Position numbers and translations under genes: made by a program. Positions 7,385-15,008 of a stretch of 18,503 nt of DNA are shown in pieces (positions within the stretch are counted from its first letter, which is position 1; the number at the start of each line of letters is the position of its first letter). Source of the stretch: Spirochaetales bacterium (lineage in GTDB: Bacteria > Spirochaetota > Spirochaetia > JABEVK01); assembly GCA_013043995.1 (NCBI GenBank), contig JABEVL010000061.1, forward strand, positions 1 to 18,503. Reading direction: 5' to 3'. Below the pieces are notes generated by a model. That model was given only the letters and a program-made list of their open reading frames with translations. It was not told where the DNA came from and made no database searches.

Positions 7385-8317
7385 TCACGAAGGCGGTGTG
7401 CGCGGTCTGAGGGCCTCGGCGTCGACAGGAGGAAGCAAAAACGCATTTCTGGACTTGTCCAGGTGTTCTATTTCTGTAGCAAGCGTTTCGTTTTTGACGG
7501 GTTTCAGAATTTTTTGGACAGAGTCCTGGGCCCAAACCGCTCGGACAACTTTTTCTCCTGGTGCCTTGAACGAGCCGGGTCCCTGACGTTCCCCCGCAAC
7601 AAAATGGCCCTGAAACCAAGCCCCGTTCCGCCAGTGATACACGCCCATCCCATTGGGCTTACCGTCGAGAAAAGACCCGATGTAGGTGTCCCCGTTCCTG
7701 AAAAAGAAAAAACCCCGGCCAGCGGGCACGCCCCCGGACAAGGGTCCACGGTACCAACCCTGCAGGTAGGGCACCCAGTACGTTTTGCCGGGAATTTCCC
7801 AGATCATCTGGGGATGACGGAAAGGTGGCCGACGTGCTCCCAGGAGTCTCGCCGCCCAGTAGGGATCCGCAACATCGCTGAGAACTATGCCGGTTGGCCA
7901 CCCCTCGGACACGGCGTGGATTACCGTTCCCTGCCCCAGGTACAGCGCAACGTGGGTCGGTTCGCGGGGACTCCGTCCCGTAGCAAAAAACAAAATATCG
8001 CCTGGGCGGATCTGTTCTAAGGGGACTGAAGAACCAAAATGGACTAGTTTTTGCACGGATCCCGGCATTCCGGGGAAAAGATCATGGTAAACTGACCATA
8101 TAAATCCGCTGCAGTCCAACCCTGACCTGCTCCGGCCGCCCAGATCGTAGGGTACCCCAAGATCTTTCTCAGCCCTTGTATAGACGTGGTCAGCTATGAC
8201 AGCCGGCAGCGCCACCCCCAATTCAGGGACGGCAAACAGAAACCCGGTCAAAAAAAGCCTTAAAGCAAACTTAACTGGGGCAGCAAATAACTTTTGATTT
8301 TCTAGTGGAAGAAACAT
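7385..8317 (-). CDS. Exported NlpC/P60 cell-wall peptidase with C-terminal MORN repeats
   Basis: A 310-residue predicted exported protein. Residues about 16-42 are hydrophobic and end in small residues (GVALPAVIA), consistent with a signal peptide. The NlpC/P60 domain (about 43-165) has catalytic C69 in GLDCSGF, H122 in THVALYLG and a third polar residue H134 in VIHAVS; RPGDILFF is the usual strand before the catalytic His. Such enzymes cleave gamma-D-Glu-diamino-acid bonds in peptidoglycan stem peptides. After a linker, residues about 186-250 hold MORN-type repeats (GWYRGPLSGGVPAGRG, NGDTYIGSFLDGKPNGMG, NGAWFQGHFVAGERQGPG). The pairing is unusual. The ATG at 8317 has TAGGAT 6 nt upstream, readable as a weak AGGA Shine-Dalgarno or a -10 hexamer. 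It is divergent from ilvD. Confidence 0.9.
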   Translation of the reverse strand: MFLPLENQKLFAAPVKFALRLFLTGFLFAVPELGVALPAVIADHVYTRAEKDLGVPYDLGGRSRSGLDCSGFIWSVYHDLFPGMPGSVQKLVHFGSSVPLEQIRPGDILFFATGRSPREPTHVALYLGQGTVIHAVSEGWPTGIVLSDVADPYWAARLLGARRPPFRHPQMIWEIPGKTYWVPYLQGWYRGPLSGGVPAGRGFFFFRNGDTYIGSFLDGKPNGMGVYHWRNGAWFQGHFVAGERQGPGSFKAPGEKVVRAVWAQDSVQKILKPVKNETLATEIEHLDKSRNAFLLPPVDAEALRPRTPPS

Positions 8318-8398
8318 GCTGCGATCCTATCGCAGGTCGAGAAAAAAATCATTACCCTGATTGTCAGGTCTGAGCTTGCGCAAAATTTCGTGCTCAGT

Positions 8399-8404
8399 TA
8401 AAGT
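8399..8404 (+). promoter_or_regulatory. Possible -10 element of a leaderless ilvD transcript
   Basis: TAAAGT (4 of 6 to TATAAT) ends 6 nt before the ilvD ATG, with TTGCGC (3 of 6) 17 nt further upstream. Transcription would then begin at or next to the A of the ATG. ilvD lacks a usable Shine-Dalgarno: its only purine run, TAGG, sits 1 nt from the ATG. In the same divergent spacer (8318-8410) the inverted repeat CCTGA-TTG-TCAGG (8356-8368) could be an operator. Confidence 0.3.
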
Positions 8405-8410
8405 TTAGGT

Positions 8411-10243
8411 ATGAAAATACCCCTTCGCAGCGCGACCAACACAGTTGGCCGCATGATGGCCGGGGCCCGCTCTCTTTGGCAGGCCAACGGCATGAACAAA
8501 GAGCAGTTTGGCAAGCCGATCATCGCCATTGCGAACAGTTTTACCCAGTTTGTTCCGGGCCACGCCCACCTTCACGATATCGGGCAGAAAGTCAAAGCCA
8601 TCATCGAAAGCCACGGTTGTTTCGCGGCCGAGTTCAACACCATCGCCATCGACGACGGCATCGCCATGGGACACTCGGGGATGCTTTATAGCCTCCCTAG
8701 CCGCGACCTGATCGCCGACAGCGTCGAATACATGGTCAACGCCCACTGTGCGGACGCCCTCATCTGCATTTCCAACTGCGATAAAATCACCCCGGGCATG
8801 CTGATGGCCGCCTTTCGTCTCAACATTCCTACCATCTTCGTCTCGGGCGGACCGATGGAAGCTGGCCGTGTCGGCGACAAGAAATACGACCTCATCGACG
8901 CCATGGTGATGTCGGCGGACAGTGCTGTGGACGATGCCACCCTTGAGGCCGTCGAAAACAACGCCTGCCCCACCTGCGGTTCGTGCTCGGGAATGTTTAC
9001 AGCCAACAGCATGAATTGTCTGAACGAGGCCCTGGGTCTGGCCCTTCCCGGCAACGGAACCCTGGTCGCCACCCATGCCGAACGCCTGAAGCTTTTTGAA
9101 AAAGCTGCCCACCGGATCGTCGACATTGCATTGGAATACTACCAGACGGGCAACGAACGCTTGCTTCCCCGCGGCATCGCCACAAAAAAAGCTTTCATGA
9201 ACGCCATGAGCCTCGACGTCGCCATGGGAGGAAGCACGAACACTGTCTTGCACCTCCTGGCCATCGCACGTGAAGGAAACGTCGATTTTACCATGAAAGA
9301 CATCGACGAGCTTTCTCGGCGTGTTCCCTGCATCTGCAAGGTCGCCCCAAGCTCCGACTACCACGTGGAGGACGTCCACCGCGCTGGGGGCATCATGGGC
9401 ATCTTGGCAGAACTGGATCGCGGCGGGCTTCTCGATACTTCCGTAGCCCGCGTCGACGCTCCTTCGCTCGCTCACGCTCTCAAGGAATGGGATATCGCAG
9501 GTCCGGCTCCAGCCTCGGCGCAGGAATTCTACAAAGCGGCACCTGGAGGACGCAGGAACCTTGTGATGGGCAGCCAGAATTCCCGCTTTAAAGAACTCGA
9601 CCTTGACCGCAAGGACGGATGCATCCGCACCGTCGCCAACGCCTACTACCCCGACGGAGGCCTGGCGGTCCTTTTCGGCAACATCGCCGAGCGCGGTTCC
9701 ATCGTCAAAACGGCAGGGGTCGACTCCAGTATTTTTGATTTCACGGGAAAGGCCGTTGTTTTTGAGAGCCAAGAAGACTCCGTGAAAGGGATCCTTTCGG
9801 GGAAAGTCAAGGCAGGCGACGTGGTCGTCATCCGCTACGAGGGGCCAAAAGGTGGCCCCGGCATGCAGGAAATGCTCTACCCGACGAGCTATCTGAAAAG
9901 CCTCCACCTCGGAAAGGCCTGCGCCCTATTGACGGACGGACGTTTTTCGGGTGGCACCAGCGGACTTTCCATCGGCCACGTGAGTCCCGAGGCGGCTTCG
10001 GGCGGCGGGATTGCCCTGATTCGCGACGGTGACTTGATTGAAATTTCGATCCCCCGCCGTTCTTTGAACCTCAAGGTGAGCGAGGACGAACTCCAAAAAC
10101 GCCGCGAAGCCGAGCTGGCGCGCGGGGCTAAGGCGTGGTCCCCGCAAAATCGTGAGCGTCAGATCAGCACGGCGCTGAAAGCCTACGCTTTGTTCGCCCA
10201 GAGCGCCGACGAGGGAGCTATCAGGAAATTGCCCGGGGCTTAA
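8411..10243 (+). CDS. ilvD: Dihydroxy-acid dehydratase
   Basis: Fe-S enzyme of valine, leucine and isoleucine synthesis. It dehydrates 2,3-dihydroxy-isovalerate and 2,3-dihydroxy-3-methylvalerate to the 2-oxoacids. The 610-residue protein aligns by eye almost end to end with the E. coli enzyme (616 aa): N-terminal RSATNTVGRMMAGARSLW, NSFTQFVPGHAHL, FNTIAIDDGIAMGHSGMLYS, C123 in SNCDKITPGM, C192 in PTCGSCSGMFTANSMNCLNE, AMGGSTNTVLHLLA, VIRYEGPKGGPGMQEMLYPT and TDGRFSGGTSGLSIGHVSPE. The start is set by that alignment (MKIPLRSAT against MPKYRSAT), despite the lack of a Shine-Dalgarno. No other ilv genes are in the window. Its 2-oxoisovalerate product is the expected substrate type of the E1-KAS III fusion, a functional link that I infer rather than see as an operon. 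Confidence 0.97.
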   Translation: MKIPLRSATNTVGRMMAGARSLWQANGMNKEQFGKPIIAIANSFTQFVPGHAHLHDIGQKVKAIIESHGCFAAEFNTIAIDDGIAMGHSGMLYSLPSRDLIADSVEYMVNAHCADALICISNCDKITPGMLMAAFRLNIPTIFVSGGPMEAGRVGDKKYDLIDAMVMSADSAVDDATLEAVENNACPTCGSCSGMFTANSMNCLNEALGLALPGNGTLVATHAERLKLFEKAAHRIVDIALEYYQTGNERLLPRGIATKKAFMNAMSLDVAMGGSTNTVLHLLAIAREGNVDFTMKDIDELSRRVPCICKVAPSSDYHVEDVHRAGGIMGILAELDRGGLLDTSVARVDAPSLAHALKEWDIAGPAPASAQEFYKAAPGGRRNLVMGSQNSRFKELDLDRKDGCIRTVANAYYPDGGLAVLFGNIAERGSIVKTAGVDSSIFDFTGKAVVFESQEDSVKGILSGKVKAGDVVVIRYEGPKGGPGMQEMLYPTSYLKSLHLGKACALLTDGRFSGGTSGLSIGHVSPEAASGGGIALIRDGDLIEISIPRRSLNLKVSEDELQKRREAELARGAKAWSPQNRERQISTALKAYALFAQSADEGAIRKLPGA

Positions 10244-10301
10244 ACCGTAACGAAGCTTGTATTCCTTGACCGCAGGAACGAAAATCATCCTAGTGGCCGC
10301 T

Positions 10302-11240
10302 ATGGAATCATCCTTTCGTTCGCCGCAAATTCTGGTTCCTCTCAAACCTCGAACCGAGAGTACCCAGGGTCAGGACATCGTCCTCTACCTGCGTCCAGAA
10401 ACGAACGGTGTTCAGGTTGAGAGCGTTCTCTTCCGAGTTTTTTCCCGCTCCGTCTGGAAAGAACGGCTGACCCTGGCCTACTTTGCCAACTTGCCGGGCG
10501 ATTTTATCCTGCACCACAGGATCGTCGAACAGCACTACGCTTCGCGGTTGGACTTTGCAGCCCGAGGAAAAGCCGCTTTTACGCCCCAGATGCGTCAAAC
10601 CTTTGAACGTTTCTTTGGAATTCCTTACGACAAGGCCCAAATTTACGGTTCTTTCGAAGCTCTTCAGCTTTTGAAGCTTTCAGCCGAGGAGCTTTTTCAG
10701 CTCTGGGTTCCCGTTTACGACATTCTTGAGATTGAAGGCCAGTTGGTCAAACGGTTGCCCGACAACAAGTTTATTATCAACTACGACATCCCCGCCCTCC
10801 TGCACAAAAACCACGCAGGCACGGACGTAGCGGTTCTTGTGGTACGCACCGACCTGGACTACGACGGCTTCCGTCCCGTCGTCGAAGAAATCCGCTCGGC
10901 CTTGATCGACGCAGGTCTTCTTGATCCCACAAAAACGGAACGCCGCGTCTTCCACTACTCGAAAGGCCCTTTTGAACAACTCCTCGACGGACTCGGCTAC
11001 ATCTGGAAAACTCCCTCCGAACCCGCAAGCCTGTTGGAACTCAGCTTCGGTGCCTACCTCGCCCAACGCGGCTGGTCAGAAGAAGCCCTCCTGCATCGCC
11101 TGCGGCACCCCATTACCTGGTTCTACGACAGCAACGGCGCACTCGTCGAACAGAATATCTTTGCTTATACTTTATTTGACGACTATCAGACGGCGTTTCA
11201 AAAAATCTCAACTTCCAAAAGCAAAGGTGAGGAGCCATGA
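10302..11240 (+). CDS. Conserved-looking protein of unknown function, coupled to msrA
   Basis: I do not recognise this 312-residue protein with certainty. It has no signal peptide or membrane segment and reads as a globular cytoplasmic protein. Notable stretches are IVLYLRPETNGVQVESVLFR, LAYFANLPGDFILHHRIVEQ, FEALQLLKLSAEELFQLWVP, NYDIPALLHKNHAGTDVAVL, HYSKGPFEQLLDGLGYIW and LLELSFGAYLAQRG; their density of aromatic and charged positions looks like a conserved family. The ATG at 10302 is my preferred start, but it has no clear Shine-Dalgarno; in-frame GTG 10293 and TTG 10257 are alternatives. The stop overlaps the msrA start by 4 nt (ATGA), so the two are probably translated together. ilvD ends 58 nt upstream. 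Confidence 0.85.
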   Translation: MESSFRSPQILVPLKPRTESTQGQDIVLYLRPETNGVQVESVLFRVFSRSVWKERLTLAYFANLPGDFILHHRIVEQHYASRLDFAARGKAAFTPQMRQTFERFFGIPYDKAQIYGSFEALQLLKLSAEELFQLWVPVYDILEIEGQLVKRLPDNKFIINYDIPALLHKNHAGTDVAVLVVRTDLDYDGFRPVVEEIRSALIDAGLLDPTKTERRVFHYSKGPFEQLLDGLGYIWKTPSEPASLLELSFGAYLAQRGWSEEALLHRLRHPITWFYDSNGALVEQNIFAYTLFDDYQTAFQKISTSKSKGEEP

Positions 11241-11761
11241 CAGAGCAAGCGGTTTTCGGCGGCGGTTGTTTCTGGTGCCTTGAGGCAGTTTTTCAGCAGA
11301 TTCCAGGAGTTGTCCGTGTCGAGTCGGGCTATGCCGGGGGAAAAAAAGACGCTCCAACGTACGAAGAAGTCTGCACAGGGAACACTGGGCACGCTGAAGT
11401 TGTCCGGCTTGAGTTCGATCCCGATCGTGTCAGCTACGCCGGACTCCTGGAGATTTTCTGGAAATGCCACGATCCCACGAGCCTCAACCGCCAGGGCGCC
11501 GACGTGGGGACACAGTACAGGTCGGCCATTTTTTACTACAACGCCGAACAAGAACGTACGGCGGAATTCTCGCGCCAAACGGCCCAGCGCCTTTTTTCCA
11601 GCCCGATCGTCACTCAAATTACGGCCTTGACCCGATTCTGGCCTGCCGAACCCTACCACCAAAATTACTACAGGCAACACCCCTCTAACGGCTACTGTCA
11701 GGCCGTGATTTCCCCCAAGCTCAAAAAAATCGGACTCGTCATCCAGGAATCACCCCAATAA
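11237..11761 (+). CDS. msrA: Peptide methionine-S-sulfoxide reductase
   Basis: Reduces the S-epimer of methionine sulfoxide in proteins, repairing oxidative damage in the cytoplasm. The 174-residue product has the MsrA signature FGGGCFWCLEAVF with catalytic C11. It also has GVVRVESGYAGG, GHAEVVRLEFDP, FWKCHDPTSLNRQGADVGTQYRS and the C-terminal EPYHQNYYRQHPSNGYC. C154 in NGYC is the likely resolving cysteine, with thioredoxin as electron donor by family knowledge. No MsrB domain is fused. The ATG overlaps the preceding stop (ATGA), with AGGTGAGG just upstream as ribosome binding site. Confidence 0.97.
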   Translation: MTEQAVFGGGCFWCLEAVFQQIPGVVRVESGYAGGKKDAPTYEEVCTGNTGHAEVVRLEFDPDRVSYAGLLEIFWKCHDPTSLNRQGADVGTQYRSAIFYYNAEQERTAEFSRQTAQRLFSSPIVTQITALTRFWPAEPYHQNYYRQHPSNGYCQAVISPKLKKIGLVIQESPQ

Positions 11762-11794
11762 GTTCGAACGGACCCGGCGGTGCCCTTCGTCCTC

Positions 11795-11824
11795 CCGGAG
11801 TGTTTTTCTTTATCCATCCTCCGG
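11795..11824 (+). repeat. Inverted repeat in the msrA-GH30 spacer
   Basis: CCGGAG (11795-11800) and CTCCGG (11819-11824) flank an 18-nt T-rich loop, starting 34 nt after the msrA stop. No U-tract follows the second arm, so it is a poor terminator by itself. The rest of the 11762-11890 spacer shows nothing I can assign. Confidence 0.3.
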
Positions 11825-11891
11825 ATTCCGTGTCGCCAGGTCTTAACAACGTCACCCCACCCTTGGCTCGTGAAAATTTATGACAAAACAG

Positions 11892-11920
11892 TCGACAGAG
11901 CACTCGACATCCGGTATCAT
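11892..11920 (+). promoter_or_regulatory. Strong sigma-70-type promoter of the GH30 gene
   Basis: TCGACA (11892-11897; 5 of 6) and TATCAT (11915-11920; 5 of 6) are spaced by 17 nt. This is the best promoter match in the window. The -10 ends 25 nt before the ATG at 11946, leaving a short leader that contains AAGGAG (11935-11940). Confidence 0.7.
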
Positions 11921-11945
11921 CTGTTTACGATAACAAGGAGACGTG

Positions 11946-13322
11946 ATGTTCTTATCAAAAACCATTCAGAGCAGTCTTGCTACGGGCGACCGCCTCACTG
12001 AAGTGGAATTCTCCTCCCCTCTGGGGCATCCTATCCTGAATGCGACTGTCGACGCTCAGAACCGTTTGCAGACCTGGGAAGGTTTTGGTGCAGCGTTGAC
12101 CGAATCGTCAGCTCTGATGCTGCAAAAATTAACAAGCACGGATCGGTCCGAATTACTTCAAGACCTTTTTAGGAACGATCATCACGGGTACACCCTGTGC
12201 CGACTGCCTTTGGGAAGTTCTGATTTTTCTGAAGAACCTTGGTCAACCGTCAATTCTCCAGAAGCGGCGTTGCGCGGCGAAATTGACATGAGCCGATTTG
12301 ATGCCCTCACCTTGCCCATCCTCAAAGAAATTCAAGAGATTAGCTCTAATAAGCTGCGAATTTTAGTTTCCCCTTGGAGCCCCCCCCCTTTTATGAAAAC
12401 CAATAATTCCCGCCTGAATGGTGGGAAATTATTACCGGAGTGGCGAAAACCTTGGGCGATGCAATTCGCCCTTTTCTTGACCGAACTCGTCAAACGTGGT
12501 TTTTCGCCGTGGGCGGTAACGGTTCAAAACGAACCTGAAGCCGTCCAGAAATGGGATTCCTGCATTTGGACAGCGACAGAAGAAGCTGAATTCGCCGTTC
12601 AGTTCTTACGTCCCGCCTTAGACGAGCACAAACATTCCCATGTCAAAATTCTGCTTTGGGATCATAACAGGGACAGGCTTTGGGACCGCGCTCAAGAAAG
12701 CATGCTCGTCCCCGGAGCGGCTGGGCTTGATGGATTTGCCTTTCATTGGTACGGCGGTGATCACTTTGAAAATGTATCGCGCGTTGCAGAAAAGTGGTCT
12801 GATAAACTCTTGGTTTTCAGCGAAGGCTGTATCGAAGGTGGTCCAAGACCGAATGCCTGGTTCACGGGCGAACGCTACGCCCACAACATCATCGGCGATA
12901 TGAACCACGGGGCTCATGCCTGGATCGATTGGAATCTTGCGTTAAGCCTCCAGGGAGGGCCCAATCATGTCGCCAACTATTGTGATGCTCCTATCCTGAT
13001 CAATGACACGATGAAATCTGTCAGTCACAACTCCTCTTTCTGGGTCATTGGACATTTCAGCCGCTTCATTCACCCGGGCGCCCGGCGTTTGCCGATCGCC
13101 ATTAAAACGGGCATGGTCCCGGCTTCCGTCGATGGGCTGGCGCGCGATCTTCTCGAAGGTACCGCTTGGATCAACCCCGATAAAACAGTAGCCGTCATTT
13201 TGACAAACCGGACAGAAGCAGAAGCCCCCTGGGCTTTGAACTTCAAAGCCCACTCGAACTCTTTGACAGGCCTGTTGCCTCCACGGAGCATACAAACTTT
13301 AATTCTGACGTTCAGCCGTTGA
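11946..13322 (+). CDS. GH30-family glucosylceramidase-like glycoside hydrolase
   Basis: Retaining beta-glycosidase of glycoside hydrolase family 30, closest by motif to glucosylceramidase (beta-glucosidase/beta-glucocerebrosidase). Seen: WEGFGAALTESSA, RLPLGSSDFS, LVSPWSPPPFMKTN, acid/base E196 in VQNEPEA, FHWYGG, nucleophile E293 in VFSEGC, and WNLALSLQGGPNHVANYCDAP. The C-terminal part (VAVILTNRTEAEAPWALNF) forms the usual beta-sandwich, so the 458 residues are full length. No signal peptide is visible, so it is probably cytoplasmic; many relatives are exported. I chose ATG 11946 over GTG 11943 because of AAGGAG 5 nt upstream. It has its own promoter and terminator, and its codons look more AT-rich than those of the neighbours, which suggests acquisition by transfer. 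The natural glycoside substrate is not determinable here. Confidence 0.92.
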   Translation: MFLSKTIQSSLATGDRLTEVEFSSPLGHPILNATVDAQNRLQTWEGFGAALTESSALMLQKLTSTDRSELLQDLFRNDHHGYTLCRLPLGSSDFSEEPWSTVNSPEAALRGEIDMSRFDALTLPILKEIQEISSNKLRILVSPWSPPPFMKTNNSRLNGGKLLPEWRKPWAMQFALFLTELVKRGFSPWAVTVQNEPEAVQKWDSCIWTATEEAEFAVQFLRPALDEHKHSHVKILLWDHNRDRLWDRAQESMLVPGAAGLDGFAFHWYGGDHFENVSRVAEKWSDKLLVFSEGCIEGGPRPNAWFTGERYAHNIIGDMNHGAHAWIDWNLALSLQGGPNHVANYCDAPILINDTMKSVSHNSSFWVIGHFSRFIHPGARRLPIAIKTGMVPASVDGLARDLLEGTAWINPDKTVAVILTNRTEAEAPWALNFKAHSNSLTGLLPPRSIQTLILTFSR

Positions 13323-13337
13323 ATTCAAAACTGGACC

Positions 13338-13371
13338 GCGGCTCGAGCAGCAGTTTTGCTCCAGCCGCTTT
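13338..13371 (+). terminator. Intrinsic-type terminator after the GH30 gene
   Basis: Two nested arms pair: GCGGCT (13338-13343) with AGCCGC (13363-13368), and GAGCA (13345-13349) with TGCTC (13357-13361). They are separated by one C-C mismatch and close on a 7-nt loop. TTTC follows directly. The stem is strong and the U-run short. Confidence 0.65.
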
Positions 13372-13477
13372 CAGAAGGGCTCAGGGTGCCGGGTGTTCAA
13401 GCTTTTGACTCCGAAGGACTCTTTTCATCTGTTTGTGCTTAAAATATCTTCATTTTTTTCAGCTTTGCGACTTTTCC

Positions 13478-13508
13478 TTGACAGACTACGCCTACGTAAG
13501 GTTATTCT
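13478..13508 (+). promoter_or_regulatory. Candidate promoter of the beta-barrel/menA operon
   Basis: A perfect TTGACA (13478-13483) has TATTCT (13503-13508; 4 of 6) 19 nt downstream, a slightly long spacer. The inverted repeat GTGA-N5-TCAC (13514-13526) lies just downstream and could bind a regulator. An AAGGGA ribosome binding site precedes the ATG at 13547. The rest of the spacer after the GH30 terminator is AT-rich and holds no gene I can support. Confidence 0.45.
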
Positions 13509-13546
13509 TGACCGTGAACGTGTCACAAATTTTTTAAGGGAATTCT

Positions 13547-14023
13547 ATGAAACTAAGACTTTTCATCTTTTCACTCATTCTTGCTCTGGGAGCGCAGACC
13601 TGGGCCTCTGCCGATGGCATCAAAACAAGCAGCGTTGCCGCAGGTATTTTTCTCGGTGAACCCACAGGGCTAACGGTCAGGCTGGGGGTAGCTAAGAACC
13701 AGTCCATCGAAGCCAAGGCGGCCTGGAGCCTGGTCAACGCCGGAAACCAAAGCTCAAGCCTGACCTTTCAGGCCAACTATCTCTTTGAGTTCCCCGGTAT
13801 TCTGGTCATCAAGACCGAGGATTTCCCCCTGTACGTCGGCGTCGGTGCTGAAACACAGCTAGGAAGTTCGACTTCGCTCAACGTCCGTGTTCCTTTTGGA
13901 GTTTTCTACCGCTTTAAGCAGATCCCTCTTGAGCTCAACCTCGAGTTTGGTTTGGGACTCCAGGTTTTCCCCGCAACAAGTTTTGTCGGTTCCGGCGGTC
14001 TGGGCGTCCGCTACATGTTCTAA
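13547..14023 (+). CDS. Small predicted outer-membrane beta-barrel protein
   Basis: A 158-residue exported protein. The N-terminus (MKLRLFIFSLILALGAQTWASA) is a clear signal peptide with a likely cleavage after ASA. The mature part alternates hydrophobic and polar residues in short glycine-rich strands (VAAGIFLGEPTGLTVRLGV, LNVRVPFGVFYRF, LNLEFGLGLQVFP) and ends in an aromatic residue (GVRYMF), as beta-barrel outer-membrane proteins do for assembly. About 130 mature residues would allow roughly eight strands. No specific family is assigned. AAGGGA lies 5 nt upstream of the ATG. menA follows 73 nt later. Confidence 0.8.
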   Translation: MKLRLFIFSLILALGAQTWASADGIKTSSVAAGIFLGEPTGLTVRLGVAKNQSIEAKAAWSLVNAGNQSSSLTFQANYLFEFPGILVIKTEDFPLYVGVGAETQLGSSTSLNVRVPFGVFYRFKQIPLELNLEFGLGLQVFPATSFVGSGGLGVRYMF

Positions 14024-14043
14024 GAGACCGTCCAACCTTTTTT
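13996..14043 (+). terminator. Possible weak attenuator between the barrel gene and menA
   Basis: CGGTCT (13996-14001) can pair with AGACCG (14025-14030) across the stop codon, followed after 6 nt by a six-T run (CCTTTTTTC). The stem is short and the loop long (23 nt), so it may only lower read-through into menA. Confidence 0.25.
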
Positions 14044-14096
14044 CTTTTGAGTTTGGAACCGGCAGTCAACGTTCGATCATTTCACAGGGAGAAGCC

Positions 14097-15008
14097 ATGA
14101 ACGGCGTCAAGGAATGGATTCGGGGTTCGCGGCCATTTTCTTTCACAGGCTCGGTTGCACCGACACTTTTGGGTGCGCTTTGGGCTTACCGCGGGGGGAG
14201 CTTCAACGCTTTGCTCCTGGCGGGGACAATCGTCGCGATTTTGCTGTTGCACGCAGGCGTCAACCTTTTCAGCGACTACAAGGACTTTTCCAACAAAGTT
14301 GATGTTCCCGGTTCCTACGGATCGAGCGGCGTCCTTTTGGAAGGAACTTTGTCGCCCCAATCAGCCCGGCGCGGCGGCTTGATTTGCCTGGTTGCCGGGA
14401 CCCTGATCGGGGTCGGTATTGGAATCTTGCAGGGGCCGATGGTCCTGGTCCTGGGGCTGGCCGGAGCCCTCATCGGCTACTCCTACACAGGAAGTCCTCT
14501 CAAGCTCAAATACCGCGGGTTAGGGGCCCCTGCCGTTTTTTTGATCTACGGCCCCATGATCGCCCTGGGCTCTTATTACGTTCAGGCGCAGCATTTCAGC
14601 TGGGGAATCCTCGCCCTGTCGATCCCCCTGGGGTTACTGACGACCTGCATCCTTCATTCCAACGATATCCGTGACATGAGCTACGACAAGGCAGCAGGGA
14701 TAAAAACCCTGTCGCTGGGCATAGGCCGCCAGGGTGCAGAACTTTTGTACAACGGCATGCTCTATGGTGCGTACGTGGCGATTCTGGTGATGATCGGAAC
14801 CAGACTTCTCCCCGTCTGGAGTTTGGTATGCCTGGCCAGTCTCCCCGTTGCTTTTCGGCTGACCCGTACCTTGACCGGCAGCAAGGGAGGCGCCGAGGGA
14901 ATTCGTTTGCTGGACCAGCAGAGCGCCCAGCTCCACACCCAGTTCAGCGTCCTGATGCTGGCCAGTCTCTGGCTTCCCCTGCTTTTTCGACAAGGAGTCT
15001 TTTCGTGA
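14097..15008 (+). CDS. menA: 1,4-dihydroxy-2-naphthoate polyprenyltransferase (UbiA family)
   Basis: Integral membrane prenyltransferase that attaches the isoprenoid chain to 1,4-dihydroxy-2-naphthoate, giving demethylmenaquinone. The 303 residues and multiple hydrophobic segments match MenA. The two Mg-pyrophosphate Asp-rich motifs are NLFSDYKD (56-63) and NDIRDMSYD (189-197). GYSYTGSPLKLKYRGLG and IYGPMIALGSYYVQ are also MenA-like. The ATG at 14097 has AGGGAG 6 nt upstream; the frame is open further upstream, but that part overlaps the barrel gene and is not protein-like. The next gene overlaps by 4 nt and menG lies beyond it, so the final two menaquinone steps share an operon. Other UbiA-family substrates are possible but less likely given menG nearby. 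Confidence 0.92.
   Translation: MNGVKEWIRGSRPFSFTGSVAPTLLGALWAYRGGSFNALLLAGTIVAILLLHAGVNLFSDYKDFSNKVDVPGSYGSSGVLLEGTLSPQSARRGGLICLVAGTLIGVGIGILQGPMVLVLGLAGALIGYSYTGSPLKLKYRGLGAPAVFLIYGPMIALGSYYVQAQHFSWGILALSIPLGLLTTCILHSNDIRDMSYDKAAGIKTLSLGIGRQGAELLYNGMLYGAYVAILVMIGTRLLPVWSLVCLASLPVAFRLTRTLTGSKGGAEGIRLLDQQSAQLHTQFSVLMLASLWLPLLFRQGVFS

Noticed and set aside
7463..8020. 185-codon plus-strand frame opposite the NlpC/P60-MORN gene
   Set aside because: Antisense to a gene with clear catalytic motifs and a signal peptide; low-complexity product.
8356..8368. CCTGA-TTG-TCAGG inverted repeat between ilvD and the NlpC/P60 gene as a separate operator call
   Set aside because: Five-base arms in a single copy are too weak to call alone; it is only mentioned with the ilvD promoter.
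8405..9907. Long open frame (500 codons) on the minus strand inside ilvD
   Set aside because: It is fully antisense to an unmistakable ilvD, its product has biased His/Asp/Val-rich composition without any known motif, and long antisense frames are expected from the codon pattern of this DNA.
11780..12001. 73-codon frame between msrA and GH30
   Set aside because: It covers the GH30 promoter and the start of the GH30 gene, and has no ribosome binding site.
13393..13659. 88-codon plus-strand frame in the GH30/beta-barrel spacer
   Set aside because: It overlaps the promoter, the ribosome binding site and the signal-peptide coding of the barrel gene in another frame, and its product is not protein-like.
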